A DNA stretch of 64,000 bases from Sphingomonadales bacterium Ga0077559. GTDB lineage: Bacteria > Pseudomonadota > Alphaproteobacteria > Sphingomonadales > Sphingomonadaceae. The notes under the pieces were generated by a model. The model had not been told where the DNA came from and ran no database searches. It saw only the letters and a program-made list of their open reading frames with translations. The DNA lies in NCBI GenBank assembly GCA_001464315.1, contig LNFK01000039.1:1-64000 (forward strand). The letters are read 5' to 3'. The position numbers were made by a program, and so were the translations under genes. This document shows, in pieces, positions 42,393 through 53,412 of this stretch; within the stretch, counting starts at the first letter, position 1, and every line of letters begins with the position of its first letter.

Positions 42393-43007
42393 TCAGTGCT
42401 TGAGCGCCGCAGCGGCGCGTGCTGCAGCTTCGATTGCCACAACGTCCGGCGTCCCTTTACCAACAAGCCAGCTTCCGCCAACACATAAAATTTCAGGCAC
42501 CGCCAACCAGTCTGCTGCTGTTTCCTGTTTGATGCCGCCCGTAGGGCAGAATCTGCACTGACCGAACGGACCGATCAGCGATTTGAGCGCTGGCAATCCG
42601 CCATTGGCTTCGGCGGGGAAAAATTTGAAATGCGTCAGGCCAAGATCGAGCCCCCGCATGATGTCGCCTGCATTGGCGATACCGGGCAAGAACGGAATAC
42701 CTTTGGCGACCGCTGCTTTGCCAAGGCTTTCGGTCAGGCCAGGCGACACGATAAACTCTGCCCCCGCAGCAATCGCGCTATCTAGGCCTGCAACGTCAAC
42801 GATTGTCCCTGCCCCCACAATCGCGCCAGGTACCTTTTTCATCTCGGCGATGACGTCGAGTGCTGCGGCGGTGCGCAGCGTCACCTCAAGTACTGGGAGT
42901 CCCCCCGCAACCAACGCCTCTGCTATCGGCCTTGCATGTGCAACATCTTCAATAACGAGCACAGGAATGACAGGCGCGGTCCGCATGACGGTTTCAACTG
43001 GCTTCAT
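42393..43007 (-). CDS. eda: 2-keto-3-deoxy-6-phosphogluconate (KDPG) aldolase
   Basis: A 204-residue class I aldolase that splits KDPG to pyruvate and glyceraldehyde-3-phosphate. The catalytic Glu is in PVLEVTLRTAAALD, the Schiff-base Lys in LTHFKFFPAEANGG and the phosphate loop in CPTGGIKQETAADW. It ends after GKGTPDVVAIEAAARAAAA. Its start overlaps the glk stop by four bases and its product follows directly from edd, both in the same operon. Confidence 0.96.
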   Translation of the reverse strand: MKPVETVMRTAPVIPVLVIEDVAHARPIAEALVAGGLPVLEVTLRTAAALDVIAEMKKVPGAIVGAGTIVDVAGLDSAIAAGAEFIVSPGLTESLGKAAVAKGIPFLPGIANAGDIMRGLDLGLTHFKFFPAEANGGLPALKSLIGPFGQCRFCPTGGIKQETAADWLAVPEILCVGGSWLVGKGTPDVVAIEAAARAAAALKH

Positions 43008-43975
43008 AATGCGTGCTCCTGCGCATAAGCTGCCGCTGCACCGAACAGGCCGGGCTGCGGATGAGTGATCAATTTTACCGGGATGCCGGCCATGAGCGAT
43101 TCAAACCGGCCCTTGGCACGGAAGCGCTCGGCAAAGCCAGAGCGGACCAATATGTCTTTGATTCGAAGCCCGAGCCCGCCAGCGATAACGACGCCCCCAA
43201 AGCCGCCCTGAGCGAGCGTAATGTCACCCGCTGCGCTGCCGAGCGAAAGACAGAAACGGTCGACTGCGGCAGCGGCCAGGCTGTCCTCACCCGACATGCC
43301 CAGTTGCCACAATTGCTTGTCATCAAATTGCTGGACCGCACGACCCTCGAGTGCGGCAAGCGCCTCATATATTTCAACCAGCCCGGGGCCGGACACCACG
43401 CGTTCGACCGACACGCGGCGATATCGCTTGCGCAGGCGGTCAAGCAACGCATCCTCGATGCTATCAAGCGGTGCAAAGTCGATATGCCCCCCTTCGGTTG
43501 CCTGCACATGATAATTGTCGCCCTTGCGCCATACGTGGGCTACGCCAAGGCCGGTTCCGGGGCCTATGATACTGATCGTTCCGGAGTCAGCCAGCGGCTG
43601 GTCCGGACCGGTCAGGTGAAGAAAATGCTCTGAACTGGCCTGGGCAACTGCATGCCCGACTGCGCCGAAGTCATTTACGATAACGAAGCTATCAACATCC
43701 AGTTTCTCGCACACTAAAGAGCGGCGGATGATCCACGGATTGTTGGTGAGCTTGATCACATCGGCATCGACGGGTCCTGCAATCGCAATTGCGGCGGCGC
43801 GGGGAAGCGGCTTGCCGGTAATTCGCCTGAAATCCTGCCAAGCCGTTTGAAAGCTCGCATGTTCAGCGGTTTTCAGCGTGACCGCTTCGCCGAGATCAAC
43901 AACGCGTCCGCCCTCGACTTCAGCAATCGCAAAGCGCGCATGGGTGCCGCCGATATCGACCGAGACGATCTGCAT
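43004..43975 (-). CDS. glk: Glucokinase
   Basis: A 323-residue glucokinase of the bacterial Glk family (not ROK). [20 protein letters not shown] is the ATP-binding opening; [31 protein letters not shown] (catalytic Asp) and [12 protein letters not shown] follow. It phosphorylates glucose for entry to the pathway. The open frame begins at 44110, but the ATG at 43975 overlaps the edd stop by one base (TGATG), settling the start. eda follows with a four-base overlap. Confidence 0.95.
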   Translation of the reverse strand: MQIVSVDIGGTHARFAIAEVEGGRVVDLGEAVTLKTAEHASFQTAWQDFRRITGKPLPRAAAIAIAGPVDADVIKLTNNPWIIRRSLVCEKLDVDSFVIVNDFGAVGHAVAQASSEHFLHLTGPDQPLADSGTISIIGPGTGLGVAHVWRKGDNYHVQATEGGHIDFAPLDSIEDALLDRLRKRYRRVSVERVVSGPGLVEIYEALAALEGRAVQQFDDKQLWQLGMSGEDSLAAAAVDRFCLSLGSAAGDITLAQGGFGGVVIAGGLGLRIKDILVRSGFAERFRAKGRFESLMAGIPVKLITHPQPGLFGAAAAYAQEHAL

Positions 43976-45798
43976 CAAAGCCCAGCCGCCGCCAGCATCG
44001 CCGAACCGCCTTTCTCCGCTTCGTCTGCCGTGGTGCGCATCAAAGCGAACAGTTCGCGGCCCGTTCCGACATGCGGTTGTGGCATCGGCACTGGCATCCG
44101 CGCTGCCCATTCGGCCTCGTCAATCAGCACATCGAGCGCGCCGCGGCTGGCGCACAAACGCACGACATCACCGTCCTGCAGCTTTGCTATCGCGCCGCCA
44201 CGCGCGGCTTCGGGGCTGAGGTGGATAGCCGCAGGCACCTTGCCCGACGCGCCTGACATCCGCCCATCGGTGACGAGCGCGACCTTGAAACCCTTGTCCT
44301 GCAATACGCCAAGCGGCGGCGTGAGCTTGTGCAACTCGGGCATGCCGTTCGCGGCAGGCCCCTGAAAGCGGATCACGACGATGACATCGCGATCTAACTC
44401 GCCCGCCTTAAACGCGGCCAGCGCATCATTCTGGTCGGTAAAGCAGCGCACCGGCGCTTCAACGGTCCAATTGGACTGATCGACCGCGCTCGTCTTGAAG
44501 GTTGCACGGCCCAGATTGCCAGTCACCAGCCGCATCCCGCCATCGGGGCTGAACGGACTAGCGGGCGGACGGAGCATCGTTTCATCCGCGGTGACGTCGG
44601 GCGCATCGCGCCATGTCAGCACCTCGCCATCGAGCAATGGTTCCTGTCCGTACGCCGTCAGATCGTCGGCGGCGACGGTCATGATATCGCGGTAGAGCAA
44701 TCCAGCGTCGAGCAATTCGCGAATGACATAGCCCATGCCGCCAGCCGCGTGGAAATGGTTCACGTCACCCGACCCGTTGGGATAAATGCGCGTGATCAGC
44801 GGCACCGCCGATGACAGTTGGTCGAGATCTTCCCAATCGATGATGATCCCTGCCGCGCGCGCAATTGCCGGGATATGAAGTGCATGGTTGGTCGAGCCGC
44901 CGGTTGCAAGCAGGCCGACACAGGCATTCACAATCGCCTTTTCATCGACGCAGTGCCCGAGCGGACGATAATCATCCCCTTCCCAGCCAATTTCGGCGAG
45001 CCGGTGGACCGCCGCGCGGGTGAGTTCGGTGCGCAGTTTTGTGCCTGGGTTGATGAAGGCCGCGCCGGGAATATGAAGCCCCATCACTTCCATCATCATC
45101 TGGTTCGAATTGGCCGTGCCGTAAAAGGTGCAGGTCCCTGCCCCGTGATAGGACGCGGACTCAGCCTCGAGCAATTCGGCGCGGCCAACTTTGCCTTCGG
45201 CATACAACTGGCGGACCCGTTGTTTTTCTTTGTTGGCAAGGCCGGACGGCATCGGCCCGGCTGGTACCAAAATCGTTGGCAAATGCCCAAACCGCAGCGC
45301 GCCGATTAGCAGTCCCGGAACGATCTTGTCGCAAATGCCAAGCATCGCAACGCTCTCGAACATCCCGTGGCTTAGGCCCACCGCCGTCGCCATAGCGATG
45401 ACATCGCGGCTGAACAAAGACAGTTCCATCGAGCTCTGCCCTTGCGTCACACCGTCGCACATCGCGGGAACCGCACCAGCGACCTGTGCCGTCGCACCCA
45501 CCTCGCGGGCGAATATCTTCATTTGCTCGGGATATCGGCCATACGGCTGATGCGCCGACAGCATGTCGTTATAGGCGCTGACGATGCCGATGTTCATCGA
45601 CTTGCCACCGCGAATGGCGGCTTTATCATCGCCGCTCGCCGCAAAACCATGCGCCAGATTGCCACAGCTCAAGGTCGGTCGGTTGACGCCTGCATCGCGT
45701 TGCCGCGCAATGAGGTCGAGATAGGCCGCACGGCCGGGTTTCGAGCGCTCGATAATGCGCGCGGTAACGGCCTCTAGGGCCGCGTGCATCTTACTCAT
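43975..45798 (-). CDS. edd: Phosphogluconate dehydratase
   Basis: A 607-residue IlvD/Edd-family iron-sulfur dehydratase, the first committed Entner-Doudoroff enzyme: 6-phosphogluconate to KDPG. Diagnostic pieces are [44 protein letters not shown] in parts, [39 protein letters not shown], and [21 protein letters not shown]. Cluster cysteines lie in those first three motifs. It overlaps the zwf 3' end by eight bases and the glk start by one. Confidence 0.96.
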   Translation of the reverse strand: MSKMHAALEAVTARIIERSKPGRAAYLDLIARQRDAGVNRPTLSCGNLAHGFAASGDDKAAIRGGKSMNIGIVSAYNDMLSAHQPYGRYPEQMKIFAREVGATAQVAGAVPAMCDGVTQGQSSMELSLFSRDVIAMATAVGLSHGMFESVAMLGICDKIVPGLLIGALRFGHLPTILVPAGPMPSGLANKEKQRVRQLYAEGKVGRAELLEAESASYHGAGTCTFYGTANSNQMMMEVMGLHIPGAAFINPGTKLRTELTRAAVHRLAEIGWEGDDYRPLGHCVDEKAIVNACVGLLATGGSTNHALHIPAIARAAGIIIDWEDLDQLSSAVPLITRIYPNGSGDVNHFHAAGGMGYVIRELLDAGLLYRDIMTVAADDLTAYGQEPLLDGEVLTWRDAPDVTADETMLRPPASPFSPDGGMRLVTGNLGRATFKTSAVDQSNWTVEAPVRCFTDQNDALAAFKAGELDRDVIVVIRFQGPAANGMPELHKLTPPLGVLQDKGFKVALVTDGRMSGASGKVPAAIHLSPEAARGGAIAKLQDGDVVRLCASRGALDVLIDEAEWAARMPVPMPQPHVGTGRELFALMRTTADEAEKGGSAMLAAAGL

Positions 45799-47236
45799 GC
45801 CAGCTCACTCCATCGCGTTCGGCGAGCGCAATCGCCGCATTTGGCCCCCAGCTTCCTGCACCGTAATTTTTGGGCTTCAATCCCGTCGTTTTCCAAAGCT
45901 CGCGGATGGCATCGACCCATTTCCACTGCGCCTCGACCTCATCGCGGCGAACGAACAGGGTCTGGTCTCCTTCGATCAGGTCAAGCAACAACCGTTCATA
46001 GGCGATCCGCCGTCGCGAGCCTGCAAAGGCGGTGGTAAGCGAAAGATCGAGCGGCACTTCCTGCAAGGTGATGCCGCCACGATCCAGTCCAGGCTCCTTT
46101 GCCATGACAAGCAACCGCACATATTCCTCAGGCTGCAACCGGATCACCAGCGTATTCGCCTCCAATCGCCCGCCGCGCTGTTTGAACACATTATGCGGCA
46201 CTGGTTTGAATTGGATGACAATCTCGCTTCGCCGTTCAGGCAAGCGTTTGCCTGTGCGCAGGAAGAATGGCACGCCTTGCCAGCGCCAGTTGTCGACATA
46301 GGCCTTTATCGCGACGAAAGTCTCAGTGTCCGACGGCTTGCCGAGATCGATGTCATAGCTTTTGACCGCCTCGCCTTTGACTGCGCCATCGCCATATTGG
46401 CCGGTGACGACATCGCCCTCGACCACAGGCCGGAGCGCGCGCAGGACCTTCACCTTTTCATCACGAATGGCGGTCGCGTCCAGATTGGCTGGCGGCTCCA
46501 TCGCGGTCAAAGCCAGAAGTTGAAGCATATGATTCTGAACCATGTCGCGCATCGCGCCGGTGTCGTCGTAAAAGCCTGCACGACCCTCAAGTCCAACTGT
46601 TTCGCTGACGGTAATCTGCACATGCTCAATGGCATTGGCATTCCATAGCGGCTCGAACAGCATATTGGCAAAGCGCAACGCCATCAGATTCTGGACGGTT
46701 TCCTTGCCGAGATAATGGTCGATGCGGAAGGTCCGCTTTTCGGGGAATACCGCATTGACCGCATCGTTGATCTGGCACGAAGACGCCAAGTCGTTGCCGA
46801 GCGGTTTTTCCAAACCGATGCGAACATTATCGCCCGCAAGCCCTGCATTTTCCAGGCCCTTGATGGTCGGTTCGAACAGAGAAGGCGCGGTCGACAGGAA
46901 AATCGACAGGCCGCCGGAAATATCACCAATCTTATCGGCGAGCGCGGCAAATCCATCGGGCTTTGAAGCATCGAGTGCCTGATAGTGTAGCCGCTGCAAA
47001 AACGCATCCATCATGCCCTCTGCCTTGCGGTCATCTGGCAGAAATTCGCATAAAGCTGCGCGCGCAAATTCGCGAAATTCTTCGTCGGTATACGCGCTAC
47101 GGGCGGTGCCGAAAATGCGTAAGCCCGGGTCGATCAACGAGTCGGCATGGAGTGCATAAAGCGACGGCAGCAGCATCCGACGAGAAAGATCGCCCGTCGC
47201 GCCGAACAGCAATAATGTGGAACTGTGCTCGCTCAT
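45791..47236 (-). CDS. zwf: Glucose-6-phosphate 1-dehydrogenase
   Basis: A 481-residue G6PDH. The NADP site is [19 protein letters not shown] and the catalytic motif is [31 protein letters not shown] and [22 protein letters not shown] are further family positions. It oxidises glucose-6-phosphate to 6-phosphogluconolactone. It is the first gene of the operon zwf-edd-glk-eda-pgl, which encodes glucose-to-pyruvate/GAP steps through the Entner-Doudoroff route. GGAGACCAAGGTAA before the ATG provides the ribosome site. No regulator (such as HexR) is adjacent. Confidence 0.97.
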   Translation of the reverse strand: MSEHSSTLLLFGATGDLSRRMLLPSLYALHADSLIDPGLRIFGTARSAYTDEEFREFARAALCEFLPDDRKAEGMMDAFLQRLHYQALDASKPDGFAALADKIGDISGGLSIFLSTAPSLFEPTIKGLENAGLAGDNVRIGLEKPLGNDLASSCQINDAVNAVFPEKRTFRIDHYLGKETVQNLMALRFANMLFEPLWNANAIEHVQITVSETVGLEGRAGFYDDTGAMRDMVQNHMLQLLALTAMEPPANLDATAIRDEKVKVLRALRPVVEGDVVTGQYGDGAVKGEAVKSYDIDLGKPSDTETFVAIKAYVDNWRWQGVPFFLRTGKRLPERRSEIVIQFKPVPHNVFKQRGGRLEANTLVIRLQPEEYVRLLVMAKEPGLDRGGITLQEVPLDLSLTTAFAGSRRRIAYERLLLDLIEGDQTLFVRRDEVEAQWKWVDAIRELWKTTGLKPKNYGAGSWGPNAAIALAERDGVSWHE

Positions 47237-47312
47237 TTACCTTGGTCTCCAGCGGTTGGCCCGCTTTATAGCGCGTTTAGCGGGCGTCTAGCGAACATTC
47301 GTATGCACCACC

Positions 47313-48347
47313 TTAGCCGGTGACAAGCATCCTTTGGTCTGGAATTCCCATCGACAGGATGACGGGGCTGTCTGCTTGGCGGTTCTGAAATTGCGCCTTC
47401 CCCGACAAACCGCGCCAACCTGACCCGATCAGCGATTGCGCGGTCGGCGCGCCGAGGGTCGTTCCCGGGCCAAGCACAATGATTTTGTCAGGCGCAAATT
47501 CTGCCGCCGCCACTTGCACTGCGCGCGTAAAATCATAAGTTTCGTTAAGCTGCGCGCCCAAGGTGTAGTCATAAATCGCTCCGGGATCGAACGCCTTCGG
47601 CGACCAGATTTTGCCCTGCCCATCAATCGCGGTTACCGCGCCGCTGCCGAAATCGTCCTCGGGATTGGCTGCGCGCGCCATCGGCAATATGTGATTGAGC
47701 AACGGGCTGTGAAACGCAGCATGATGCATCAGCCGCAGTGGAAAACGGTCATCTTTGGGCAGGCGTTCGGACAACCATTTCAGGCCAGCTTCGTCCGCTG
47801 CGAACACGATCATTCCGCCCAACCTGATGGAAATATGGACAGCAATGTCCGGTAGGTCTTTAGCTTGAGTAAGCAAGGCACTCACCAAATTGGCTTTTTC
47901 CAAATCAATACACCAATCGGCACCGACAATCGGCCACACAATCTGACCGCCGGTCCCGTGGCGATGCATCAAGCTACCCATATTGTTGACCAACCGCGCG
48001 CCGGCTTCGAAATCCAATATACCTGCGCAAGCCAGAGCCAGATACCAGCCCATCGAATTGCCGGTAACCGCAATTATGTCATACCGGTCGCGGTCAATCG
48101 CGGCGAAATCGGCAAGCGCGCAAGCGTAGATCAGCAGCGATGCGTTGTCCCCTGTCATGTGCACCGATGGTGCATATTTATCCACACTATCCAACTCGGA
48201 AACCGGCAATTGCCCTTGCGACCGTCGAAGGTCATCCAGCATCGCAACCATGTCGGTTTGATCGGCGTGATGGGTTTTCAGATAACCCAGTTCGGAGGCA
48301 TTGTACGTTCCGCGACCGGGACATATGACAAGCGCCTTTTCTTTCAT
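47313..48347 (-). CDS. FabD-like malonyl-CoA:ACP acyltransferase-type protein
   Basis: A 344-residue acyltransferase-fold protein. The nucleophile elbow is VTGNSMGWYLALACAGIL (GNSMG rather than GHSLG), and a catalytic His is likely in MHHAAFHSPLLNHILP. ALVICPGRGTY replaces the usual FPGQGSQ. It is distant from housekeeping FabD, which should be elsewhere. It overlaps the fused E1 dehydrogenase gene by four bases, so the two are translationally coupled. A joint reaction in which E1-derived acyl units are loaded on a carrier protein is an inference; no acyl carrier protein or E2 gene is adjacent. Confidence 0.8.
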   Translation of the reverse strand: MKEKALVICPGRGTYNASELGYLKTHHADQTDMVAMLDDLRRSQGQLPVSELDSVDKYAPSVHMTGDNASLLIYACALADFAAIDRDRYDIIAVTGNSMGWYLALACAGILDFEAGARLVNNMGSLMHRHGTGGQIVWPIVGADWCIDLEKANLVSALLTQAKDLPDIAVHISIRLGGMIVFAADEAGLKWLSERLPKDDRFPLRLMHHAAFHSPLLNHILPMARAANPEDDFGSGAVTAIDGQGKIWSPKAFDPGAIYDYTLGAQLNETYDFTRAVQVAAAEFAPDKIIVLGPGTTLGAPTAQSLIGSGWRGLSGKAQFQNRQADSPVILSMGIPDQRMLVTG

Positions 48348-50536
48348 GACACCGCCGCCTTAGCTGCATCGATGATTGAAGCTTTGCTCGGTAGAACCAG
48401 CTCTGCCGCAGGACCGAGCGGTATAAAACAGTCTTCCGCAGTAATTCTCGAAACAGCATCACCCCGCTCGGCCTCGGTCAATAATGTCATAAGCTTTTCG
48501 CTCAAGCTGCCCGAACGACGGCTCTCGTCGACGATCAGGATGTTTGGGCAATCGGCGACTGCAGCGATTATTGCCTTGTCGTTAAGCGGGTGCAACCAGC
48601 GAAGGTCTATAATGCGCAGATCGATCCCTGTTGCACGCAACTCAGGCTCTGCCTGTCGCGACAGAAAGTATCCATTCCCATATGTTATAATCGCAAGCTG
48701 CGTCCCCGTGCCATGCTGACCGATGTCACCCAGACCGATAGTTGCTGTTTGGTCAGGCACGGTATAATGCGCCGTCCATGCCCCATCGTCGGGCGAAACC
48801 AAATCCGCAGTGTGATAAAGCGCTATCGGCTCGACAAATATGACCACCCGCCCATCCTCGTGCGCAAGGCGTACGCATTCACGCAGCATCGCGGGCGCAT
48901 CGGAAGCGTTCGTAGGGCACGCGACGATGATGCCCGGAATATCAGTCAGAACCGCGAGGCTGTTGTCATTATGAAAATGCCCGCCGAAACCTTTTTGATA
49001 AGGCAGGCCAGCAATCCGGACGACCATCGGGTTGCGATATTGTTTGTTCGAGAAGAACGACAATGTGGCTGCTTCGCCGCGAATCTGATCCTCGGCATTG
49101 TGTAAATAGGCGAGAAACTGGATTTCGGGGATCGGCACAAAACCATTATGCCCCATGCCAATGGCAAGGCCCAATATCGTCTGTTCGTCGAGCAAAGTAT
49201 CAAACACGCGGGCCGCGCCGAACTTGTCCTGCAGCCCTTGTGTCACGCCATATACGCCACCCTTGCGAGCGACATCTTCGCCGAATAGCGAGATATTGGG
49301 ATATTGCAGCATGAGGTCGGCAAGCGCAAAATTGATGCTCTTGGCGAGCGTCACCGGCTTGGCGAGATTGCGTGTATCTTTGGCGAAAAGTGCATTGCGG
49401 GTGGTCGCGTCAGGCAATGGCGGTGACTTTTTCTCGCCGATAGTTGGCACAATCGACGCCATGACCTCGACAGCATTTTCTAACCGCGGCTTGGCTAATG
49501 CATCCTGCGCCACCCGGTCCACCCGCGCGCGCATTTCTTCGTACCGCGCGACAATCTCTTCACCCGACATCCCGGCCTGTTCATGCAATATGCGCGCAGT
49601 ATGCAACAGCGGGTCCTGCGCCTCTGCGGCTTCGATACTGGCCAGCGCCGAATAGCTTGCTTCGACATCAGCCCCAGCATGCCCCATCAGGCGCACCGTT
49701 CGCATGTGCAGGAACACCGGTTTACGGCGCGAACGCGCATATTTCACCGCCTGCTCACAACCACGCAACGCGTCGTTCAGATCGGCTCCGTCGCACTGGA
49801 TATAATGCAGCGCCGGACGGTGCGCGAAATTGGCTTCGATCCAGCCGCCGGGTGTACGCACCGATATTCCGATTCCATTGTCTTCGCAGATAAACACAAT
49901 CGGCATCGGCAAATGCTGGTATGCCGCCCAGCAAGCTGCATTGAACGCCCCCTGCGATGTCGAGTGGTTTGCAGAAGCATCGCCGAACGAACATAAGATG
50001 ATGCCATCATATGGCAAAACGGCGTCATTCAGCTTCAGCCGATGCGCCATACCAATCGAATGCGCTGCCCCGACTGCTTTCGGCAGATGAGATGCAATCG
50101 TGCTTGTCTGGGGCGGCACAAAAGTGTTCGCGCAGCCAAGTACCTTGTGTCGTCCACCCGATATAGGATCGTCCGCAGACGCAGCGAATGACAGCGCCAT
50201 ATCGTATAGGGGCGTCAGCCCCCCAGCTTGCTTTTTGCGCTGGATCAGGAAAGCGCCGTCACGATAATGCAGGAACGCCATGTCGGTCGTGCGTGACGCA
50301 GCCGCCATCGCTGCGGTCCCCTCGTGCCCCGAACTGCCAATCGAATAGAAAGTCTTCCCCTTCGACCGCCGCGCCCACAAATCGAGGTGGCGGCTCATGA
50401 TCTGGCTGTCGAATATGTCGACAAGCTTGTGCGCCGGACTCGAAAATGCTGCAATATTGCTGCGCGGTGGAGGGAAGTCATGCACAGCAACACGGCGCAC
50501 AAATGCTTCGTCGATTATCGTTGGTCGGTCAAACAT
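48344..50536 (-). CDS. Fused 2-oxoacid dehydrogenase E1 (alpha plus beta) protein
   Basis: A protein of about 730 residues combining both E1 chains. The alpha part (about residues 1-370) has SSGHEGTAAMAAA, and the thiamine-diphosphate motif FGDASANHSTSQGAFN followed by IVFICEDNGIGISVRTP. The beta part (about 390-730) has INFALADLMLQYPNISLFGEDVARKGGVYGVTQGL in segments, FDTLLDEQTILGLAIGMG and DLRWLHPLNDKAI. It should decarboxylate a branched or other 2-oxoacid. The open frame reaches a GTG at 50575; the ATG at 50536 is preferred, but neither has a strong ribosome site. No E2 or E3 gene adjoins. It overlaps the FabD-like gene. Confidence 0.85.
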   Translation of the reverse strand: MFDRPTIIDEAFVRRVAVHDFPPPRSNIAAFSSPAHKLVDIFDSQIMSRHLDLWARRSKGKTFYSIGSSGHEGTAAMAAASRTTDMAFLHYRDGAFLIQRKKQAGGLTPLYDMALSFAASADDPISGGRHKVLGCANTFVPPQTSTIASHLPKAVGAAHSIGMAHRLKLNDAVLPYDGIILCSFGDASANHSTSQGAFNAACWAAYQHLPMPIVFICEDNGIGISVRTPGGWIEANFAHRPALHYIQCDGADLNDALRGCEQAVKYARSRRKPVFLHMRTVRLMGHAGADVEASYSALASIEAAEAQDPLLHTARILHEQAGMSGEEIVARYEEMRARVDRVAQDALAKPRLENAVEVMASIVPTIGEKKSPPLPDATTRNALFAKDTRNLAKPVTLAKSINFALADLMLQYPNISLFGEDVARKGGVYGVTQGLQDKFGAARVFDTLLDEQTILGLAIGMGHNGFVPIPEIQFLAYLHNAEDQIRGEAATLSFFSNKQYRNPMVVRIAGLPYQKGFGGHFHNDNSLAVLTDIPGIIVACPTNASDAPAMLRECVRLAHEDGRVVIFVEPIALYHTADLVSPDDGAWTAHYTVPDQTATIGLGDIGQHGTGTQLAIITYGNGYFLSRQAEPELRATGIDLRIIDLRWLHPLNDKAIIAAVADCPNILIVDESRRSGSLSEKLMTLLTEAERGDAVSRITAEDCFIPLGPAAELVLPSKASIIDAAKAAVS

Positions 50537-50590
50537 AATGGCCGTTGGAATAACGTCACAGGATGCAAAAGCCACAGTTAATTGGCAATT

Positions 50591-50606
50591 TCAATCGCGC
50601 GATTAA
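50591..50606. promoter_or_regulatory. Palindromic operator copy TCAATCGCGCGATTAA
   Basis: Differs from TTAAyCGCGCGrTTAA at one position; flanking CAATTT and AAATTG extend the symmetry with one extra base on the left. It lies 55 bp upstream of the E1 ATG (16 bp from the alternative GTG) and 153 bp upstream of the TonB receptor start, in their shared divergent region. Confidence 0.55.
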
Positions 50607-50758
50607 ATTGCTGGATTTGTGAAAATTCGTTGATAGGATAGGCGATGAGAGAAAGCTTATTCCCCAGGATTAGTATCCAGTGAATTTGTGAATGGCCAAC
50701 CAACCAAGACGAACAGAAAATGTCGCGCGGTTTGAAGGTCGATGAGGAGGAGAGAGAA

Positions 50759-53344
50759 ATGCGCCGATTTAACCGTATACTTACGGCTGCCCTGTGCAGC
50801 GCGATGTTAGTGCCTGCAGCTTATGCGCAAGAAGCCCCCCAAGAAGACGAAGATAGCGGCGATGAACCGATCATCGTAACAGCAACATTGCGCGCAATGG
50901 ACGTGCAGGACATTCCACTTGCCGTGACCGCAGTCGCACCGGAAGCGCTTGAACGCGAAGGTGTCTCGGACATCAAGACTTTGTCCTCGATTTCCCCAAG
51001 CTTTAACATCCAGTCTTCTCAGACCGAAACACAGGGTACCTCAATCAAAATTCGCGGCGTGGGTACGACGGGCAACAACACCGGCTTGGAAAGCTCGGTC
51101 GGGGTGTTCATCGACGGCGTTTACCAATCTCGTCCGGGCGTTGCGCTCGGCGACCTGGTCGACCTGGAGCGCCTCGAAATCCTGCGTGGCCCGCAAGGAA
51201 CCTTATTTGGCCGCAACACATCTGCTGGCGCGCTGAATATTTCGACCAAGCGCGCCAACCTCTCGCAAGTCGAAGGCTTTGCCAATGCAACTTATGGCAA
51301 CTATGATTTTATCAATGTCCAAGGCGGAGTAAGTGTCCCCGTCGTTCAGGATGTCGCAGCATTCCGTATCGCGGGTACTTATCGCAAACGCGATGGTTAT
51401 CTTAAAAGCTCGACGGGTGCCGACAGCAACGACCGTGATCGGTACATGATCCGAGGTCAAATCTATATCGAGCCGAATGCAGACATCAGTATTCGCTTGT
51501 TGGCTGATTATTCTAAAGTCGATGAACATTGCTGCGATGCGGTGATTGTCCGCGAAACCGAGCTTGCGCCATTTGCAGCATTTCACGGCCTAGCGAATGA
51601 TGGAGTAGACCAGTTCGGTCAGTCAGCGCTGCAGAATCTGGCGACGAACAGCCAGCGTTTCTTCAACGGCGCAGAACAATGGGGCGTGTCCGGCGAACTG
51701 AAATGGGACTTCGGCGGAGCCAAGCTGACATATATCGGAGCCTACCGCGACTTCAAATCGAGTTCGACCGCAGAATCCGATTTTACCAGCCTGAGAATTT
51801 TCACAACGGGTGTCGGTGGTTCTATCCAGGCCCCGGGCGTCCTGCCCAACGGCGACCGGATCAAAACCTTTACGTAGGAATTGCGTCTGCAAGGCACGGC
51901 GTTCAACGATTCCTTAGATTGGTTGATTGGGGGATTCTATTCAAACGAGGATATTTCGGCACAGCAAACCATGTCATTTGGTGCCGACTATCAGGCCGCG
52001 AATAGCGCGTTCAATTTTGGCCCGGTGGCTGGCGTTAACCCGCTATTTGCTTTGACTGCCTTGGGTTCGGGCGGAACCGCGGCTGTTCCGACGCCAGGCT
52101 TGCCGGTCAATTCGAACAATTCGTTCGGAAACAATCTGTTTACACAAGATGCCAAAAGCTATTCGTTCTTCACTCACAACGTTTTCAACGTAACTGACAA
52201 ATTGAGCATTACGCTTGGCGCACGCTATGTCGAAGAAACGAAAGACGCGGCATTCACCCAGTTGAGCGCCAGCAATCCGGCGTGCCAAGCTAGCGTCAAC
52301 GGCGTTCTAACCGGTCTCGTTCCCGGAGCGCTCGCACCTGGATTGGTAGGGCTAAACTGCTTCCCGTTTGCAGTTCCGATCAACCTGACCGCGCCAGCAG
52401 CAGCAGGCGGCGGTCTGGCGAGTTCAAAACTGCCATTGCCCCGGGCCTGGTCGAACACGTTTAAGGACGATGCGATCACCTACACCGGTCAAATTGGCTA
52501 CAAGGCCAATGAAGATCTGTTGATCTATGCAGGATATAGCCGTGGGTTTAAATCGGGTGGGTTCAACCTTGATCCGACGGCTGCAAACCTGACAAACTCG
52601 ACTGCGGTTTTGACCACCGGTGCCGCGCCGATTTATGCTGATCCGAGGTTTGAATCGGAAAAGGTGAAACAAATCGAACTCGGCGTTAAAGCAACATTCG
52701 GCCCGATCAAAGCCAATCTTGCCCTGTTCGACATGAAAATGAGCGACTTCCAGGTGCTCGAATTCACTGGTGTCCAGTTCCTAACGTTCAACGTCAATTC
52801 GGCGCGGTCGACCGGAGCAGAGCTCGAATTGTTTGGTAATTTCGGCAATTACATGAATGGTAATCTGGCCGTAACCTATGCAAATGCCCGCTATCCGAAT
52901 AACTGCGCGGTAGGCGTTGCTGCTTCGGCATTGGGTTCGGTCGTCCGGCTTTGCGGGCAAGACCTCACCAACGCGCCAAAGCTTACCGGTGTTATGGGCT
53001 TGACCTATGACGGGCCACTTAACAGTTCGGGCTGGGGCTTGCTGGTAAACGGCAGTGTCAATTATTCGGATAGCCGGACGACGCGGACGATTGATTTGGA
53101 TACAAACGGCATCCTGATCCCGCTTGCGCGTCAGGAAAGCTATTTCAAGATGAACGCACGCATCGGGCTGACGACGCCTGACGAGCGTTTCACGTTTGAA
53201 CTTTGGGGTACCAACCTGTCGAATGAGATTACGCGCGGGATTACCGCCAATACGCCGCTTCGCGGGGGGGCCGGTACACGGTCGCTTATCGGCTTTGTCG
53301 AAGAGCCACGCATGTACGGCCTGACCGTTCGCGCGAAGTTCTAG
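50759..53344 (+). pseudogene. TonB-dependent receptor interrupted by one in-frame TAG
   Basis: The reading frame would encode an 861-residue outer-membrane receptor. A signal peptide (MRRFNRILTAALCSAMLVPAAYA), a TonB box (DEPIIVTATL), a plug domain (about residues 40-165, with IKIRGVGTTG, GVFIDGVYQSRPG, RLEILRGPQGTLFGRNTSAG) and a barrel ending LTVRAKF are all intact. Codon 373 (51875-51877) is TAG in the context KTFT-stop-ELRLQG; related receptors have TQELRLQ there, so a CAG-to-TAG change is the simplest reading. The frame is otherwise continuous to 53344. GGAGGAGAGAG before the ATG at 50759 fixes the start. It may be a young pseudogene, an amber-suppressed gene or a base-call error. Confidence 0.85.
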
Positions 53345-53361
53345 GTTTACGCGTCAAATAC

Positions 53362-53397
53362 AAAAAAGGGGCGGCTTCCCGTGTGGAGGCCGCCCCT
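53362..53397 (-). terminator. Strong terminator between the TonB receptor and fadJ
   Basis: AGGGGCGGC (53367-53375) and GCCGCCCCT (53389-53397) form a perfect 9-bp stem, with TTC/GGA-type pairing extending inward. On the minus strand six Ts follow (53367-53362), so it ends fadJ transcription. It may also slow transcription from the TonB receptor side. Confidence 0.8.
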
Positions 53398-53412
53398 ACT
53401 TATTGGGTTTGA

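Noticed and set aside
45755-46648. 297-residue plus-strand frame
   Set aside because: Antisense of zwf and the end of edd; no homology signals.
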